Positions 7,921-19,979 of a stretch of 64,000 nt of DNA are shown here, in pieces. Both the position numbers and the translations under genes were made by a program. Position 1 is the first letter of the stretch; each line of letters starts with the position of its first letter. Below the pieces are notes generated by a model. That model made no database searches. It worked only from the letters and a program-made list of their open reading frames with translations, and was not told where the DNA came from. The stretch comes from Mycobacterium arosiense ATCC BAA-1401 = DSM 45069 (lineage in GTDB: Bacteria; Actinomycetota; Actinomycetes; Mycobacteriales; Mycobacteriaceae), in the NCBI RefSeq assembly GCF_002086125.1, contig NZ_MVHG01000009.1, positions 38,603 through 102,602 of the forward strand. Reading direction: 5' to 3'.

Positions 7921-8728
7921 TAGCGCGGTGGCCGCAACACTGCATCGCGCGCCGCACGGTTGGCAACGAGTCGGCGCGTTGGCCAGCCGCATCGGGGCGT
8001 TTGCGATCGTCGAACTGCAGAAGCTGCAGCACGACCGGACCGAACTGGTCACCCGGATGGTGCAACCCGCGCTGTGGCTGTTGATCTTCGGGACCACGTT
8101 CAGTCACTTACATGTCATCCCCACCGGATCGGTGTCGTATCTGGCGTTCCTGGCGCCAGGGATCATCGCCCAGTCCGCGCTGTTCATCTCCATTTTCTAT
8201 GGGATACAGATCATTTGGGATCGAGACGCCGGCGTGCTCGCCAAGCTCATGGTGACGCCGGCGCCGGCGTCGGCGCTGATCACCGGCAAAGCGTTTGCGG
8301 CCGGGGTCCGTTCGGTGGCCCAGGTGGTCGGCGTGTTGGCGCTGGCGTACGTGATGGGCGTCGGCCTGACGGTCAATCCGCTGCGAATCGTGGCGGCGAT
8401 GGCCATCGTCATGCTCGGCGCCGCGTTCTTCGCCTGCCTGTCCATGACGCTGGCGGGCCTGGTGCGCAGTCGCGACCGCCTGATGGGGATCGGGCAAGCG
8501 ATCACGATGCCGTTGTTCTTCGCGTCCAACGCCCTGTATCCGGTGGACGTGATGCCGGCGTGGCTGCACGTGCTCAGCAAGGTCAATCCGCTCAGTTACG
8601 AAGTGAACGCGCTGCGCGCACTGTTGATCGGCACCCCGTTCAACCCCGCGGACATCGCGGTGCTGGTGGTGGCCGCCGTGCTCGGAATCGTCACGGCTTC
8701 AACGCTTTTGCGTCGTTTGGTGGCATGA
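7910..8728 (+). CDS. ABC-2 type transporter permease
   Basis: This 272-residue membrane protein has about six hydrophobic segments (first near residue 45, ALWLLIFGTTF) and the ABC-2 C-terminal pattern LYPVDVMPAWLHVLSKVNPLSYEVNALR, shown by its core PLSYEVNALR. The GTG at 7910 is preceded by AGAGGGG at good spacing and overlaps the ATPase stop. A TTG at 7901 is too close to that purine run. It forms the membrane half of the exporter with the preceding ATPase. The cargo is unknown, and control by the MarR protein is inferred from the operon. Confidence 0.9.
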   Translation: MSVDSAVAATLHRAPHGWQRVGALASRIGAFAIVELQKLQHDRTELVTRMVQPALWLLIFGTTFSHLHVIPTGSVSYLAFLAPGIIAQSALFISIFYGIQIIWDRDAGVLAKLMVTPAPASALITGKAFAAGVRSVAQVVGVLALAYVMGVGLTVNPLRIVAAMAIVMLGAAFFACLSMTLAGLVRSRDRLMGIGQAITMPLFFASNALYPVDVMPAWLHVLSKVNPLSYEVNALRALLIGTPFNPADIAVLVVAAVLGIVTASTLLRRLVA

Positions 8729-8813
8729 CTCGCCGCCGGCGGTAATAGCGCATGGGCTGACCCATCGCAAGGTGGTTGCACGGTTCCGATAGCCGATCGT
8801 GACCCGACCGTGA

Positions 8814-10013
<1,200 letters not shown>

Positions 10014-10024
10014 CCCCCTGGCGG

Positions 10025-10074
10025 GCATCGGCAGTAGCGCACCGGTCAGCCGCTACTGCCGATGCTCTTTTTTT
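10025..10074 (+). terminator. Intrinsic terminator of fbpC
   Basis: A perfect 15-bp stem (10025-10039 with 10051-10065, 11-nt loop) is followed by CT and a run of seven T at 10068-10074. It starts 11 bp after the fbpC stop. This canonical hairpin plus T-tract is unusual for mycobacteria and points in the fbpC direction. Confidence 0.93.
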
Positions 10075-10075
10075 C

Positions 10076-10768
10076 TCACGTCTCGTCGAGCAGGGCGCGC
10101 CGGTCGGAGTGGAAATAGGTGTAGCCGGTGGTCAACCCGCACACGGTTGTCGCCACCACCAACATCCATGTCCCGTTGACGACGAGGCTGATGATGCCGC
10201 CCACGGTGGCGCCCAGCATGAAACTGGCGAACAACAGAAAGTAGCCCATCCAGTCGGCCGCCGTCCCGCCCGCGATGTGGCGCTCGATGCCCTGGCCCAT
10301 CTTCACCAGCGTCCCGGTGACGTAGCTCAGCGGCACCGACACCTCACCGTCCTCGACGAACGACGTGTTCAAAGCGCCGATGCCGAAGGCCACCAACATG
10401 ATTGGCGCAAAATCGAGCAGATTTTCGGTCCAGCCCTCGTCGATGACGTCCGTCACGGTGGCCGCCGCCAGGCTGAACGTCGTCAGCACGGTGGGACCGT
10501 GCGGGTGCGCCACCCAGAAGTGCCGTCGGCATACCGACGCGATGATCACGCCGGCGACGAAGCACAAGATCAACACACCGGCAGACATCGACAGCACCAC
10601 GTCCCCGCGGAAGAACCCCAGCGCCGCCCGCTGGGCGTTGCCGGTCATGAAGGTCACAAAGTACCCGGCGGAATGCGTGTAGGCGGTCGCCCCCAAGATC
10701 CCGGCCAGCACGGCCAGCACCCACGACAACCGCGACTCGCTGTTGTTGATCTCGTTCGGCACACGCAC
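10076..10768 (-). CDS. DUF1275 (YoaK-family) membrane protein
   Basis: This 230-residue protein has six or seven hydrophobic segments. The family hallmark is at the N-terminus (TAYTHSAGYFVTFMTGNAQR, residues about 28-47), followed by membrane helices through LMLVVATTVCGL near the C-terminus. The function of DUF1275 proteins is not established. It initiates at a GTG, with another in-frame GTG at 10762. It lies downstream of mak on the same strand (62 bp), in the position of Rv0128 in M. tuberculosis. The fbpC terminator ends directly at its stop. Confidence 0.85.
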   Translation of the reverse strand: MRVPNEINNSESRLSWVLAVLAGILGATAYTHSAGYFVTFMTGNAQRAALGFFRGDVVLSMSAGVLILCFVAGVIIASVCRRHFWVAHPHGPTVLTTFSLAAATVTDVIDEGWTENLLDFAPIMLVAFGIGALNTSFVEDGEVSVPLSYVTGTLVKMGQGIERHIAGGTAADWMGYFLLFASFMLGATVGGIISLVVNGTWMLVVATTVCGLTTGYTYFHSDRRALLDET

Positions 10769-10830
10769 ATGCTGTCAGACAGTCACGGCGCACGCAGCGC
10801 CCGCGAGGCCGGGCCGAAGGCGGCAAACCG

Positions 10831-12180
10831 CTACATCGCGGTGAGACGAGTGATGGAGCGCAACGGAATCGGCAGCCAACCCGGCCGGTGCCGCGCTTCG
10901 TATCCGGCCTCGTAGACGGCCTTGTCGAGCTCGTAGGCGGCCAGCAGCTGCGCCGAATCGCGCGGGTCCGTCCCGGAGGCCGCCGCGTAGCCGTCGCAGA
11001 ATGCGCTCCGGTTGCGCTCGACCCACTCCCGGGCCCGGGCCGCCAACTGCTTGTCGTCGGCATGGTCGACCAATGGCCCGTACGCCGCGTACTCGAACGA
11101 GCGCAGCACGCCAGCCACGTCGCGCAGGGGTGAATCGGGTGCGCGACGTTCCTCGAGCGGCTGTCCCGGTTCGCCCTCGAAGTCGATGAGCAGCCAGCGC
11201 TCCGGCGTGCGCAGCACCTGGCCCAGGTGCAGATCGCCGTGGACGCGCTGCACGGTGATCGTCTCGGTGACCAGCTTGCCGAACCGCTCTTCGATCGTCG
11301 CCGCGTGCGCCTCGAGCTCGGGCACCAGGGCCGCGGTCGCGGACAGCCGCGCCAGCACGTTGTCCACCGGGAACGCGGCCTGCGAGGTTCCGAGGGTCTC
11401 GGCCAGCGTGGCGTGCACGGAAGCCACGGCTTCGCCGAGCCGATAGGACTCGCCGGCGAAGTCGCCGCCCACCTCGTACGCATACAGGTCGCCCTCGGCG
11501 AACAGGTCGCGAACGCTCGCGGTGGCCATCGCCCAGCCTTCCGCGGAGTTGGCGGCGAATTCGGTCACCATGCCCAACGGCCACGCCGCATCGGCGCTGC
11601 CGTTCGAACCGGTCATCTCGTAGGTGCCCAGCAGCCGCGCGACGTGCGGGTTGCCGGCCCGGCCGAGCACACGGTTCAGCTCGATGTCGGGGTTGATGCC
11701 GCTGCTGATTCGGCGGAACACCTTGAAGATGGCGTCGCGGTCGAAGATGACGCTGGTGTTGGACTGTTCGGCGTCCGAGACGTGCGCCATCGCCTCCAGC
11801 GGAAGCTCCACGCCGGGCTCTTTGACGAAAACCACCTCGGCGCCCGACGCGTTACGCACGGACGACGAGTCGATCAGGGAGAGCAGAAACCGCGGCGCCT
11901 CGGCGTCGTACATCGCGTCGAACGCGGTCCGGTCGTCGGCGGAGCCGATGGTGGCAACGCTGCTGTACTCGGACACCGGTGCGGCATCCCATCGCACGAT
12001 CACCTGGTACCGGTGGCGTGAGCCGTCGGCGTAGTCGGCGTCGACGAGGACCAGGTCGAGGTCGTCGTCGAGCGGGACCACGACGCCGGACTCGGCGCGC
12101 GACAGTTGCCGGTTCCGTCCGGCGTACCACCGTTGCTGTGGAAGCCACTCGGACCAAGGCAGCTTGGCTGGCTGAGTCAT
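10831..12180 (-). CDS. mak: Maltokinase Mak (Rv0127-like)
   Basis: This enzyme phosphorylates maltose with ATP to maltose-1-phosphate, the donor for GlgE in alpha-glucan synthesis. The 449-residue protein closely follows M. tuberculosis Mak, for example [17 protein letters not shown] at the N-terminus, [12 protein letters not shown], and the kinase-like catalytic loop [15 protein letters not shown] with the metal-binding [12 protein letters not shown]. The ATG at 12180 is set 8 bp after AGGAG, whereas the in-frame GTG at 12189 abuts it and is unlikely. It lies 61 bp downstream of treS. TreS and Mak form a complex in other mycobacteria, so co-transcription fits. Confidence 0.96.
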   Translation of the reverse strand: MTQPAKLPWSEWLPQQRWYAGRNRQLSRAESGVVVPLDDDLDLVLVDADYADGSRHRYQVIVRWDAAPVSEYSSVATIGSADDRTAFDAMYDAEAPRFLLSLIDSSSVRNASGAEVVFVKEPGVELPLEAMAHVSDAEQSNTSVIFDRDAIFKVFRRISSGINPDIELNRVLGRAGNPHVARLLGTYEMTGSNGSADAAWPLGMVTEFAANSAEGWAMATASVRDLFAEGDLYAYEVGGDFAGESYRLGEAVASVHATLAETLGTSQAAFPVDNVLARLSATAALVPELEAHAATIEERFGKLVTETITVQRVHGDLHLGQVLRTPERWLLIDFEGEPGQPLEERRAPDSPLRDVAGVLRSFEYAAYGPLVDHADDKQLAARAREWVERNRSAFCDGYAAASGTDPRDSAQLLAAYELDKAVYEAGYEARHRPGWLPIPLRSITRLTAM

Positions 12181-12241
12181 TTGCGCCACTCCTGTTCTTG
12201 CGCACCAGTCTGCCCCGTCGCGGCGGTACCGTGAACGCGCC

Positions 12242-14014
<1,773 letters not shown>

Positions 14015-14134
14015 CAAATCCACGATGCCACGGATACCCTGGGCGCGACGTTCGGAATCACGCCCACACGCGTGTGACGAAACACGCTTGGTGCCAAACC
14101 AATTGACCACGACGGCGTCTCGCCGGCGTGGATG

Positions 14135-15220
14135 TCAGGCCGGCGGACCCTCCGCCAGGGTGATGTTCGCGACGCGCTCACCGCCGTCATTGGACCGGTA
14201 GTGCACGGCGATGGTGTCACCGGGATGATGCGGGACCAGCACCTCGGTCATGGACGTCGCCCCGGTGATTGCGACGTTGTCGACGCCGGTGATCACGTCA
14301 CCGGGCGCGATGCCGGCGGCCCCGGCGGGACCCGTGCTGACCACCCGCTGCACCCGGGCGCCGTTGCCGTTGTTGTCCATCACACCCAGCCCAAGAAACG
14401 CCGTGGGACCGACGTGAACCGTGTTCGAGCCGGCGCCGGCCCGGATCTGCCCGGCGACGCCCATCGCGCGTCCGATCGGGATGGCGAAGCCCTGCCCGCC
14501 GGACATCTTGTAGCTGTCGGTGGCGGCCGTGTCCACGCCGATCACCTGCCCGGCGTTGTTCACCAAGGGCCCGCCGGAGTCGCCCGGCTTGATCGGGGCG
14601 TCCGCCTGGATCAGGCCGCCCAGGCTCTCCTGCGCGCCGGTCAGGGTGTCCGTCGCCGAGACGCTCTGGTTCAGCGCGACGACCTTGCCGGCCACCGCAT
14701 TGGGGGTGCCGCCCTGGCCGTTGACGTTTCCGAGCGCGACGACCGGCTCTCCCACCGTGGCCGCCCCGCCGATCGCGGCGGTGGGCAGGCCGGACGCGCC
14801 GCGCAGTTGCAGCACCGCGATGTCCTGTGTGCGGTCGTAGCCGATCACATCGACGGCGTAGGTCTGCCCGTTGCCGACGTCGAACGCGCTGATGTCGGTG
14901 GCACCGGAGATCACGTGGTTATTGGTCAGCACGACGCCGTTGGGATCGATCACGATGCCGGTCCCTGCCCCCACCGCGTTGTTGTAGCCGAACTTGGTGT
15001 CGATGTTGACCACCTGCGGCCCGACCTGACCCACCATCGCCGACGGATCCAGCGGCGCCTGGGGACGATCGGTGGTGTACCGATCCAGCGACAGGTTCGA
15101 TGGCGACGCCGATGCCGGCGCAAGGCCCACACCGGATCCCAAGCCGAGGCCCAGTCCGGCCACGGTCAGCACGCTCACCAGCCATGACCACCGGACCGCG
15201 CGGCGGTGCGATTTGCCCAT
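14135..15220 (-). CDS. pepA: Secreted HtrA-like serine protease PepA (Rv0125-like)
   Basis: This 361-residue exported protease has an N-terminal signal peptide (RRAVRWSWLVSVLTVAGLG, cleavage near APASAS), a trypsin-like domain with His102 (TNNHVISG), Asp133 (DRTQDIAVL) and Ser215 (KPGDSGGPLVN), and a C-terminal PDZ domain from about residue 265 (FLGLGVMDNNG to the end). It corresponds to the Mtb32A/PepA antigen. AGGAGGG lies 8 bp before the ATG at 15220, which decides the start against the longer open frame reaching 15328. It is upstream of treS on the same strand with a gap of 120 bp. Confidence 0.95.
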   Translation of the reverse strand: MGKSHRRAVRWSWLVSVLTVAGLGLGLGSGVGLAPASASPSNLSLDRYTTDRPQAPLDPSAMVGQVGPQVVNIDTKFGYNNAVGAGTGIVIDPNGVVLTNNHVISGATDISAFDVGNGQTYAVDVIGYDRTQDIAVLQLRGASGLPTAAIGGAATVGEPVVALGNVNGQGGTPNAVAGKVVALNQSVSATDTLTGAQESLGGLIQADAPIKPGDSGGPLVNNAGQVIGVDTAATDSYKMSGGQGFAIPIGRAMGVAGQIRAGAGSNTVHVGPTAFLGLGVMDNNGNGARVQRVVSTGPAGAAGIAPGDVITGVDNVAITGATSMTEVLVPHHPGDTIAVHYRSNDGGERVANITLAEGPPA

Positions 15221-15344
15221 CGGTGTCACCCTCCTGCTTTGCGGTAGAGAACAAACTGTCCCGGCCTCAAGCTCTTGGCGGCACATTTGTGTGTATATAA
15301 CCGTAATGCAGGTAGCTATGCACGGCACGCGTCAGGTTCGGTCC

Positions 15345-15350
15345 TAGGCT
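15345..15350 (+). promoter_or_regulatory. -10 hexamer of a probable leaderless transcript
   Basis: TAGGCT sits exactly at -12 to -7 relative to the GTG at 15357. This spacing is typical of mycobacterial leaderless mRNAs whose first base is the start codon. No ribosome-binding purine run is present before this GTG. Confidence 0.55.
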
Positions 15351-15356
15351 GACACA

Positions 15357-15782
15357 GTGGGCGATTTCGACCCCAAAGCCGGCTTCACCGGGTCTCCGGT
15401 GGCCCGGCTGGCCACGGTCGCGCCCGGCGGACAACCGCACGTGGTTCCGGTGGTCTTCGCCGTGGCAACCGACGCCCGGGACGGCTCCGACGTGGTGTAC
15501 ACGGCCGTCGACGCGAAGCCGAAAACGACACGGCGGCTGCGCCGCCTGGCCAACATCGACAGCAACCCCCGCGTGAGCCTGCTGGTCGACCACTACGCCG
15601 ATGATTGGACCCAGCTGTGGTGGGTGCGCGCCGACGGCATCGCCACGATCCACACCGGCGGGGACGCCGTCGACCTCGGATACCGGCTCCTGCGCGCGAA
15701 ATACCCTCAGTATCAATCGGTTTCGTTGGACGGTCCGGTGATCGCGGTGGCGGTGCAGCGCTGGTCCGGCTGGCATCACTGA
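15357..15782 (+). CDS. PPOX-fold F420-type oxidoreductase (Rv0121c-like)
   Basis: This 141-residue split-barrel flavin/deazaflavin-binding protein has [24 protein letters not shown] at the N-terminus, [30 protein letters not shown] in the centre and a W at the C-terminus (RWSGWHH). It resembles Rv0121c, founder of a group of PPOX-class proteins predicted to use coenzyme F420. The substrate is unknown. It is divergent from pepA over 136 bp of AT-richer DNA and is followed by fusA2 on the same strand (119 bp). Confidence 0.88.
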   Translation: MGDFDPKAGFTGSPVARLATVAPGGQPHVVPVVFAVATDARDGSDVVYTAVDAKPKTTRRLRRLANIDSNPRVSLLVDHYADDWTQLWWVRADGIATIHTGGDAVDLGYRLLRAKYPQYQSVSLDGPVIAVAVQRWSGWHH

Positions 15783-15901
15783 CCGGAGGGCCCCTTGATC
15801 TGGCCGGACGGTCTTGTGGTCTACCGAAGTTGGGTGAATGGTAGCTAGATAGGTGCTAGCGAGGTCAGCAACGGTGCACTCGGGCAACCTGGAGGAAAGC
15901 C

Positions 15902-18061
15902 ATGGCCGACAGGACAAATACTTCCCAAGGCGCGGGGAGCGCCCCCACCGCCAACGGTCCGGACGAGATCCGCAACGTGGTGCTTGTGGGTCCGTCGGGT
16001 GGCGGCAAAACCACCCTTGTAGAAGCCCTGTTGGTCGCCGCCGGTGTGTTGACCCGAAGCGGCTCGGTCGCCGACGGCAGCACGGTCTGCGACTATGACG
16101 ACGCCGAGATTCGTCAGCAACGGTCGGTGGGCGTTGCCGTGGCGTCCCTGTCGCACGACGGCGTCAAGGTCAACCTGGTCGACACACCCGGATACGCCGA
16201 CTTCGTCGGCGAGTTGCGCGCCGGGCTGCGGGCCGCGGACTGCGCGCTGTTCGTGATCGCGGCCAACGAGGGCGTCGACGAGCCCACCAAATCGCTGTGG
16301 CAGGAATGCAACCAGGTCGGCATGCCCCGCGCGGTGGTGATCACCAAGCTCGACCATGCCCGCGCCAATTACGCAGAGGCGCTGGCAGCCGCACAGAATG
16401 CGTTTGGCGACAAGGTTTTACCGCTCTACCTGCCCACCGGCCTGCCCTCCTGCACCGGCCTGATCGGACTGTTGTCACAGCAGCGCTACGAATACATTGA
16501 CGGCACACGAGCCGTGCGGCCACCGGATTCCTCTGACGCCGAGCAGGTCGAGGAAGCGCGCGGCACCCTGATCGAAGGAATCATCGAGGAGTCCGAGGAC
16601 GAGTCGCTGATGGATCGCTATCTCGGGGGCGAGGCCATTGACGAATCTGTGCTCATCGCGGATCTGGAGCGGGCCGTCGCCCGGGCCTCGTTCTTTCCGG
16701 TGATCCCGGTCTGCAGCAGCAGCGGCGTCGGCACCCTGGAATTGCTGGAGGTCGCCACGCGCGGCTTCCCCGCCCCGAGGGAACACCCGCTGCCGGAGGT
16801 CTTCACGCCGGTCGGTGCGCCGCACGCCGGCCTGACATGTGATCCGGACGCGCCGTTGCTCGCAGAGGTGGTGAAGACGACGTCGGACCCGTACGTGGGC
16901 AGGGTCAGCCTGGTCCGGGTGTTCTCCGGCACCATCAGGCCCGACACGACGGTCCATGTGTCGGGCCATTTTACGTCGTTCTTCGGCGCGACCAACGGCA
17001 ACGGCCATACGCACCCCGACCACGACGAGGACGAGCGCATCGGATCGCTGTCCTTCCCGTTGGGCAAGCAGCAGCGCCCGGCGGCAACCGTGGTGGCGGG
17101 CGACATCTGCGCGATCGGGAAGCTGACCCGGGCCGAAACGGGCGACACGCTCTCGGACAAATCCGAGCCGTTGGTGTTGAAGCCCTGGACCATGCCCGAG
17201 CCCCTGCTGCCGGTCGCCATCGCGGCGCACGCCAAGACCGACGAGGACAAGCTCTCGGTGGGGCTGGGACGGCTGGCCGCCGAAGATCCGACGCTGCGGA
17301 TCGAACAGAACTCCGAGACACACCAGATCGTGCTGTGGTGCATGGGCGAATCGCACGCCGGCGTGGTGCTCGGCGCGCTGGCCAATCGGTACGGGGTCAC
17401 CGTCGATACCGTCGAACTGCGGGTCCCGCTGCGAGAAACGTTCGGCGGCAAGGCGAAAGGTCATGGCCGCCACGTCAAGCAGTCCGGCGGACACGGCCAA
17501 TACGCGGTGTGCGACATCGAAGTGGAGCCGCTGCCGGAAGGTTCGGGGTTCGAGTTCGTCGACAAGGTGGTCGGCGGGGCGGTGCCGCGCCAATTCATTC
17601 CGAGCGTGGAGAAAGGCGTGCGCGCCCAGATGGAGAAGGGCGTGCACGCGGGCTACCCGGTGGTCGACATCCGCGTCACGCTGCTCGACGGCAAAGCACA
17701 CAGCGTCGACTCGTCGGACTTCGCGTTCCAGATGGCCGGCTCCTTGGCGCTACGGGAGGCCGCCGCGGCGACCAGGGTGACGCTGCTCGAGCCCATCGAC
17801 GAGATCTCGGTCCTGGTACCCGACGATTACGTCGGTGCGGTGATGGGTGACCTGTCCAGCCGCCGCGGCCGGGTGCTGGGCTCCGACACCGCGGGCAACG
17901 ACCGCACCGTGGTCAAAGCCGAGGTGCCCCAGGTGGAACTGACCCGTTACGCCATCGACCTGAGGTCGCTTGCGCACGGCGCGGCATCGTTCACCCGGTC
18001 GTTCGCCCGTTACGAACCCATGCCGGAGTCCGCTGCCGCCCGGGTGAACGCCGCCGTCTAG
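15902..18061 (+). CDS. fusA2: Elongation factor G-like GTPase FusA2 (Rv0120c-like)
   Basis: This 719-residue translational GTPase is a paralogue of EF-G. G1 is GPSGGGKTTL (residues 29-38), G3 DTPGYADF and G4 TKLD. The G-domain is followed by EF-G domains II-V, ending in SVLVPDDYVGAVMGDLSSRRGRV-type domain V (core DDYVGAVMGDL). An Asn/Gly/His insertion (NGNGHTHPDHDEDE) in domain II is not typical of canonical EF-G. The role of FusA2 in mycobacteria is not settled; it could act in recycling or under stress. AGGA lies about 8 bp upstream of the ATG. It is convergent with fadD7, stop to stop at 12 bp. Confidence 0.92.
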   Translation: MADRTNTSQGAGSAPTANGPDEIRNVVLVGPSGGGKTTLVEALLVAAGVLTRSGSVADGSTVCDYDDAEIRQQRSVGVAVASLSHDGVKVNLVDTPGYADFVGELRAGLRAADCALFVIAANEGVDEPTKSLWQECNQVGMPRAVVITKLDHARANYAEALAAAQNAFGDKVLPLYLPTGLPSCTGLIGLLSQQRYEYIDGTRAVRPPDSSDAEQVEEARGTLIEGIIEESEDESLMDRYLGGEAIDESVLIADLERAVARASFFPVIPVCSSSGVGTLELLEVATRGFPAPREHPLPEVFTPVGAPHAGLTCDPDAPLLAEVVKTTSDPYVGRVSLVRVFSGTIRPDTTVHVSGHFTSFFGATNGNGHTHPDHDEDERIGSLSFPLGKQQRPAATVVAGDICAIGKLTRAETGDTLSDKSEPLVLKPWTMPEPLLPVAIAAHAKTDEDKLSVGLGRLAAEDPTLRIEQNSETHQIVLWCMGESHAGVVLGALANRYGVTVDTVELRVPLRETFGGKAKGHGRHVKQSGGHGQYAVCDIEVEPLPEGSGFEFVDKVVGGAVPRQFIPSVEKGVRAQMEKGVHAGYPVVDIRVTLLDGKAHSVDSSDFAFQMAGSLALREAAAATRVTLLEPIDEISVLVPDDYVGAVMGDLSSRRGRVLGSDTAGNDRTVVKAEVPQVELTRYAIDLRSLAHGAASFTRSFARYEPMPESAAARVNAAV

Positions 18062-18073
18062 GGCGCCGCCCCG

Positions 18074-19714
18074 TCAGGCCTTGCCCGATGACGGCGACCC
18101 GTCCCCCGCAAGCGGGAGGTGCCCCCGGCGACAGAACCGCTCGGCCACCGCGCGGCGGTCCAGCGAGCCTTTCGCGGTGTGCGGCAATTCATCGGACTGC
18201 AAAAACTCGGCCGGCACCTCGAAGGGGGCCAACCGGTCCCGGCAGAACGCCGCCAATTCGTCGGGCGTCGGCGCGGCCGTTCCCCGCGCGACGATGACCG
18301 CGGCCACCGACTCGCCATACAGCTCGTCCGGCACACCGAACACCCCCACCTCGAGCACGTCGGGGTGGCTGGCCAGGACGGCCTCGACGCGCTCCGGCGA
18401 AATCTTCTCCCCACCCCGGTTAATCAACTCCTTGATTCGCCCGCGGATGACGAGATCGCCGGCCGGCGACAGGGTGCCCAGGTCACCGGTGTGCAGCCAT
18501 CCCTCGGTGAAGTTGGCGGCGGTGATGGACGGGTCGCCGAGGTAACCGCGCACCACGGTGGGGCCGTGCAGCCAGACCTCGCCGACCGTCCCCGCGGGCA
18601 GCGCGCGACCGTCGGGCCCGACGATCCGGATTTCCGGACCGGTCGACCGGCCCACCAGGCCTGGTGTGGCACCGGGGTTTTCGCTATGCCCGGCACCGTC
18701 GATGGCCGTCGTTGCCACCTGGTGGGTCGACTCGGTCATCCCGAACGCGCACACCACCGGCGCCGAAAACGTGTCGTGCAGCGCCTGCGCCGTTTCGGCG
18801 GTCAGCGGCGCGCTGCAACTACGGATGAACCGCAGGGCGGGCCTGCTGCCCGGCTGCTCGGTTCGGGCGCGCTCCAACAGGATTTGATGGATCGTCGGGA
18901 CGGCGGTGTACCAGGTGGCGCCCACGGCCTCGATGTCATCCCAGAACGTGTGGGCGGAGAACTTCCCGCGCGCCGGCAGCAGCACCGCTCCCCCGGAGAC
19001 CAGCGTGCCCAGCAGCGCGGCGAGCAGCCCGTGCCCGTGGTAGAGCGGCATCACCGCCACCGTCGCGTCGCTCGGACACAGCCCGTACCCGGCGACGATG
19101 GCGCCCACCGAGCCGGCGATGTTGCGGCGCGTCCACGGAACCATCTTTGGCACACCTGTGGTTCCGCCGGTGAACATGATCATGGCGTCGTCGTCGCGCA
19201 ATCCCTCCGGTGCCGCCACGTCGCGCCGGGGCGCCGCGGCGGCGTCCAGGCTGACCGCCGGGGCGGTTCCGTCGGGCCCGACCGTCACCGCGATAGGCCA
19301 CCGCGGCGGCGCGGCCTGGTCGGTCTCGGCCTCGCCGGGCTGGTCCACGAGCACCACCCGGGCACCGACCGCCTCGCTGCGGGCATGCTGATCGGCCAGG
19401 GGAAGAGCCGGATCCAGCGGCACCACAACGAGATTCGCGCGCGACGCCGCCAGCAGCCCGACGACGAACTCGGCATTGCTGCCGGCGCGCAGCGCAACCC
19501 GGTCCCCCGGCCCCAAGCCGCCGTCGATCAACCGTGCGGCCAGATCATCGACGAGCGTCATCAGGTCGCGGTAATTCACGGGGATGCGTTCGGCGGTGAC
19601 AACCAACGCCCGTGCATCCGGCGACCGGCGTGCCGCCGCCTCGACCAGGTCGGCCAGCCCGGGGCTCGCGGACTCCGTCGGCCGCTGGCCGCTGTCGATC
19701 GCCTCAGATGTCAT
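18074..19714 (-). CDS. fadD7: Acyl-CoA synthetase FadD7 (Rv0119-like), possible oxalate-CoA ligase type
   Basis: This 546-residue ANL-superfamily adenylating enzyme has the P-loop MFTGGTTGVPKMVPWTRRN near residue 185, the A5-like FGMTESTHQV, the A7 motif LHTGDLG and A10 lysine in LPHTAKGSLDRR. It would make acyl-CoA from a carboxylic acid, ATP and CoA. The gene is divergent from oxcA, whose product decarboxylates oxalyl-CoA, and plant/yeast relatives of this ligase branch use oxalate, so an oxalyl-CoA synthetase role is a reasonable inference. AAGGAG precedes the ATG at 19714; the frame extends to 19780. Confidence 0.9.
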   Translation of the reverse strand: MTSEAIDSGQRPTESASPGLADLVEAAARRSPDARALVVTAERIPVNYRDLMTLVDDLAARLIDGGLGPGDRVALRAGSNAEFVVGLLAASRANLVVVPLDPALPLADQHARSEAVGARVVLVDQPGEAETDQAAPPRWPIAVTVGPDGTAPAVSLDAAAAPRRDVAAPEGLRDDDAMIMFTGGTTGVPKMVPWTRRNIAGSVGAIVAGYGLCPSDATVAVMPLYHGHGLLAALLGTLVSGGAVLLPARGKFSAHTFWDDIEAVGATWYTAVPTIHQILLERARTEQPGSRPALRFIRSCSAPLTAETAQALHDTFSAPVVCAFGMTESTHQVATTAIDGAGHSENPGATPGLVGRSTGPEIRIVGPDGRALPAGTVGEVWLHGPTVVRGYLGDPSITAANFTEGWLHTGDLGTLSPAGDLVIRGRIKELINRGGEKISPERVEAVLASHPDVLEVGVFGVPDELYGESVAAVIVARGTAAPTPDELAAFCRDRLAPFEVPAEFLQSDELPHTAKGSLDRRAVAERFCRRGHLPLAGDGSPSSGKA

Positions 19715-19780
19715 CGCCGCACTCCTTCCACTTCGACCATTCGATGCCAACCCTGCCGCGTGGCCTTCTCCACCGTCCAA

Positions 19781-19817
19781 TATCGGTTAACTCACTACCG
19801 ATAACCGCCGGCTATCG
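19781..19817. promoter_or_regulatory. Overlapping inverted repeats in the fadD7-oxcA intergenic region
   Basis: TATCGGT-N9-ACCGATA is a perfect 7-bp-arm inverted repeat (19781-19803). Its right half also begins a second repeat, CGATA-N9-TATCG (19799-19817). The half-sites recur every 14-16 bp between the divergent fadD7 and oxcA starts, as in a multi-site operator. The LysR-type OxyS encoded just downstream of oxcA is the nearest candidate ligand, but this is not shown. Confidence 0.55.
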
Positions 19818-19979
19818 AAACGCTATTGCGACGCCTTGACCTGGCACGATAGACAACGCAAATCGCCGGATAGTGCCTTCGTCTTGGACATGCGGTATGG
19901 CTGGGGCCACAGTGATGGCGACAGCAGTACCCGCCCGGCGCGTCGACCCGCCGACCGCAAGCATCCGAGGAGTCGCCAC

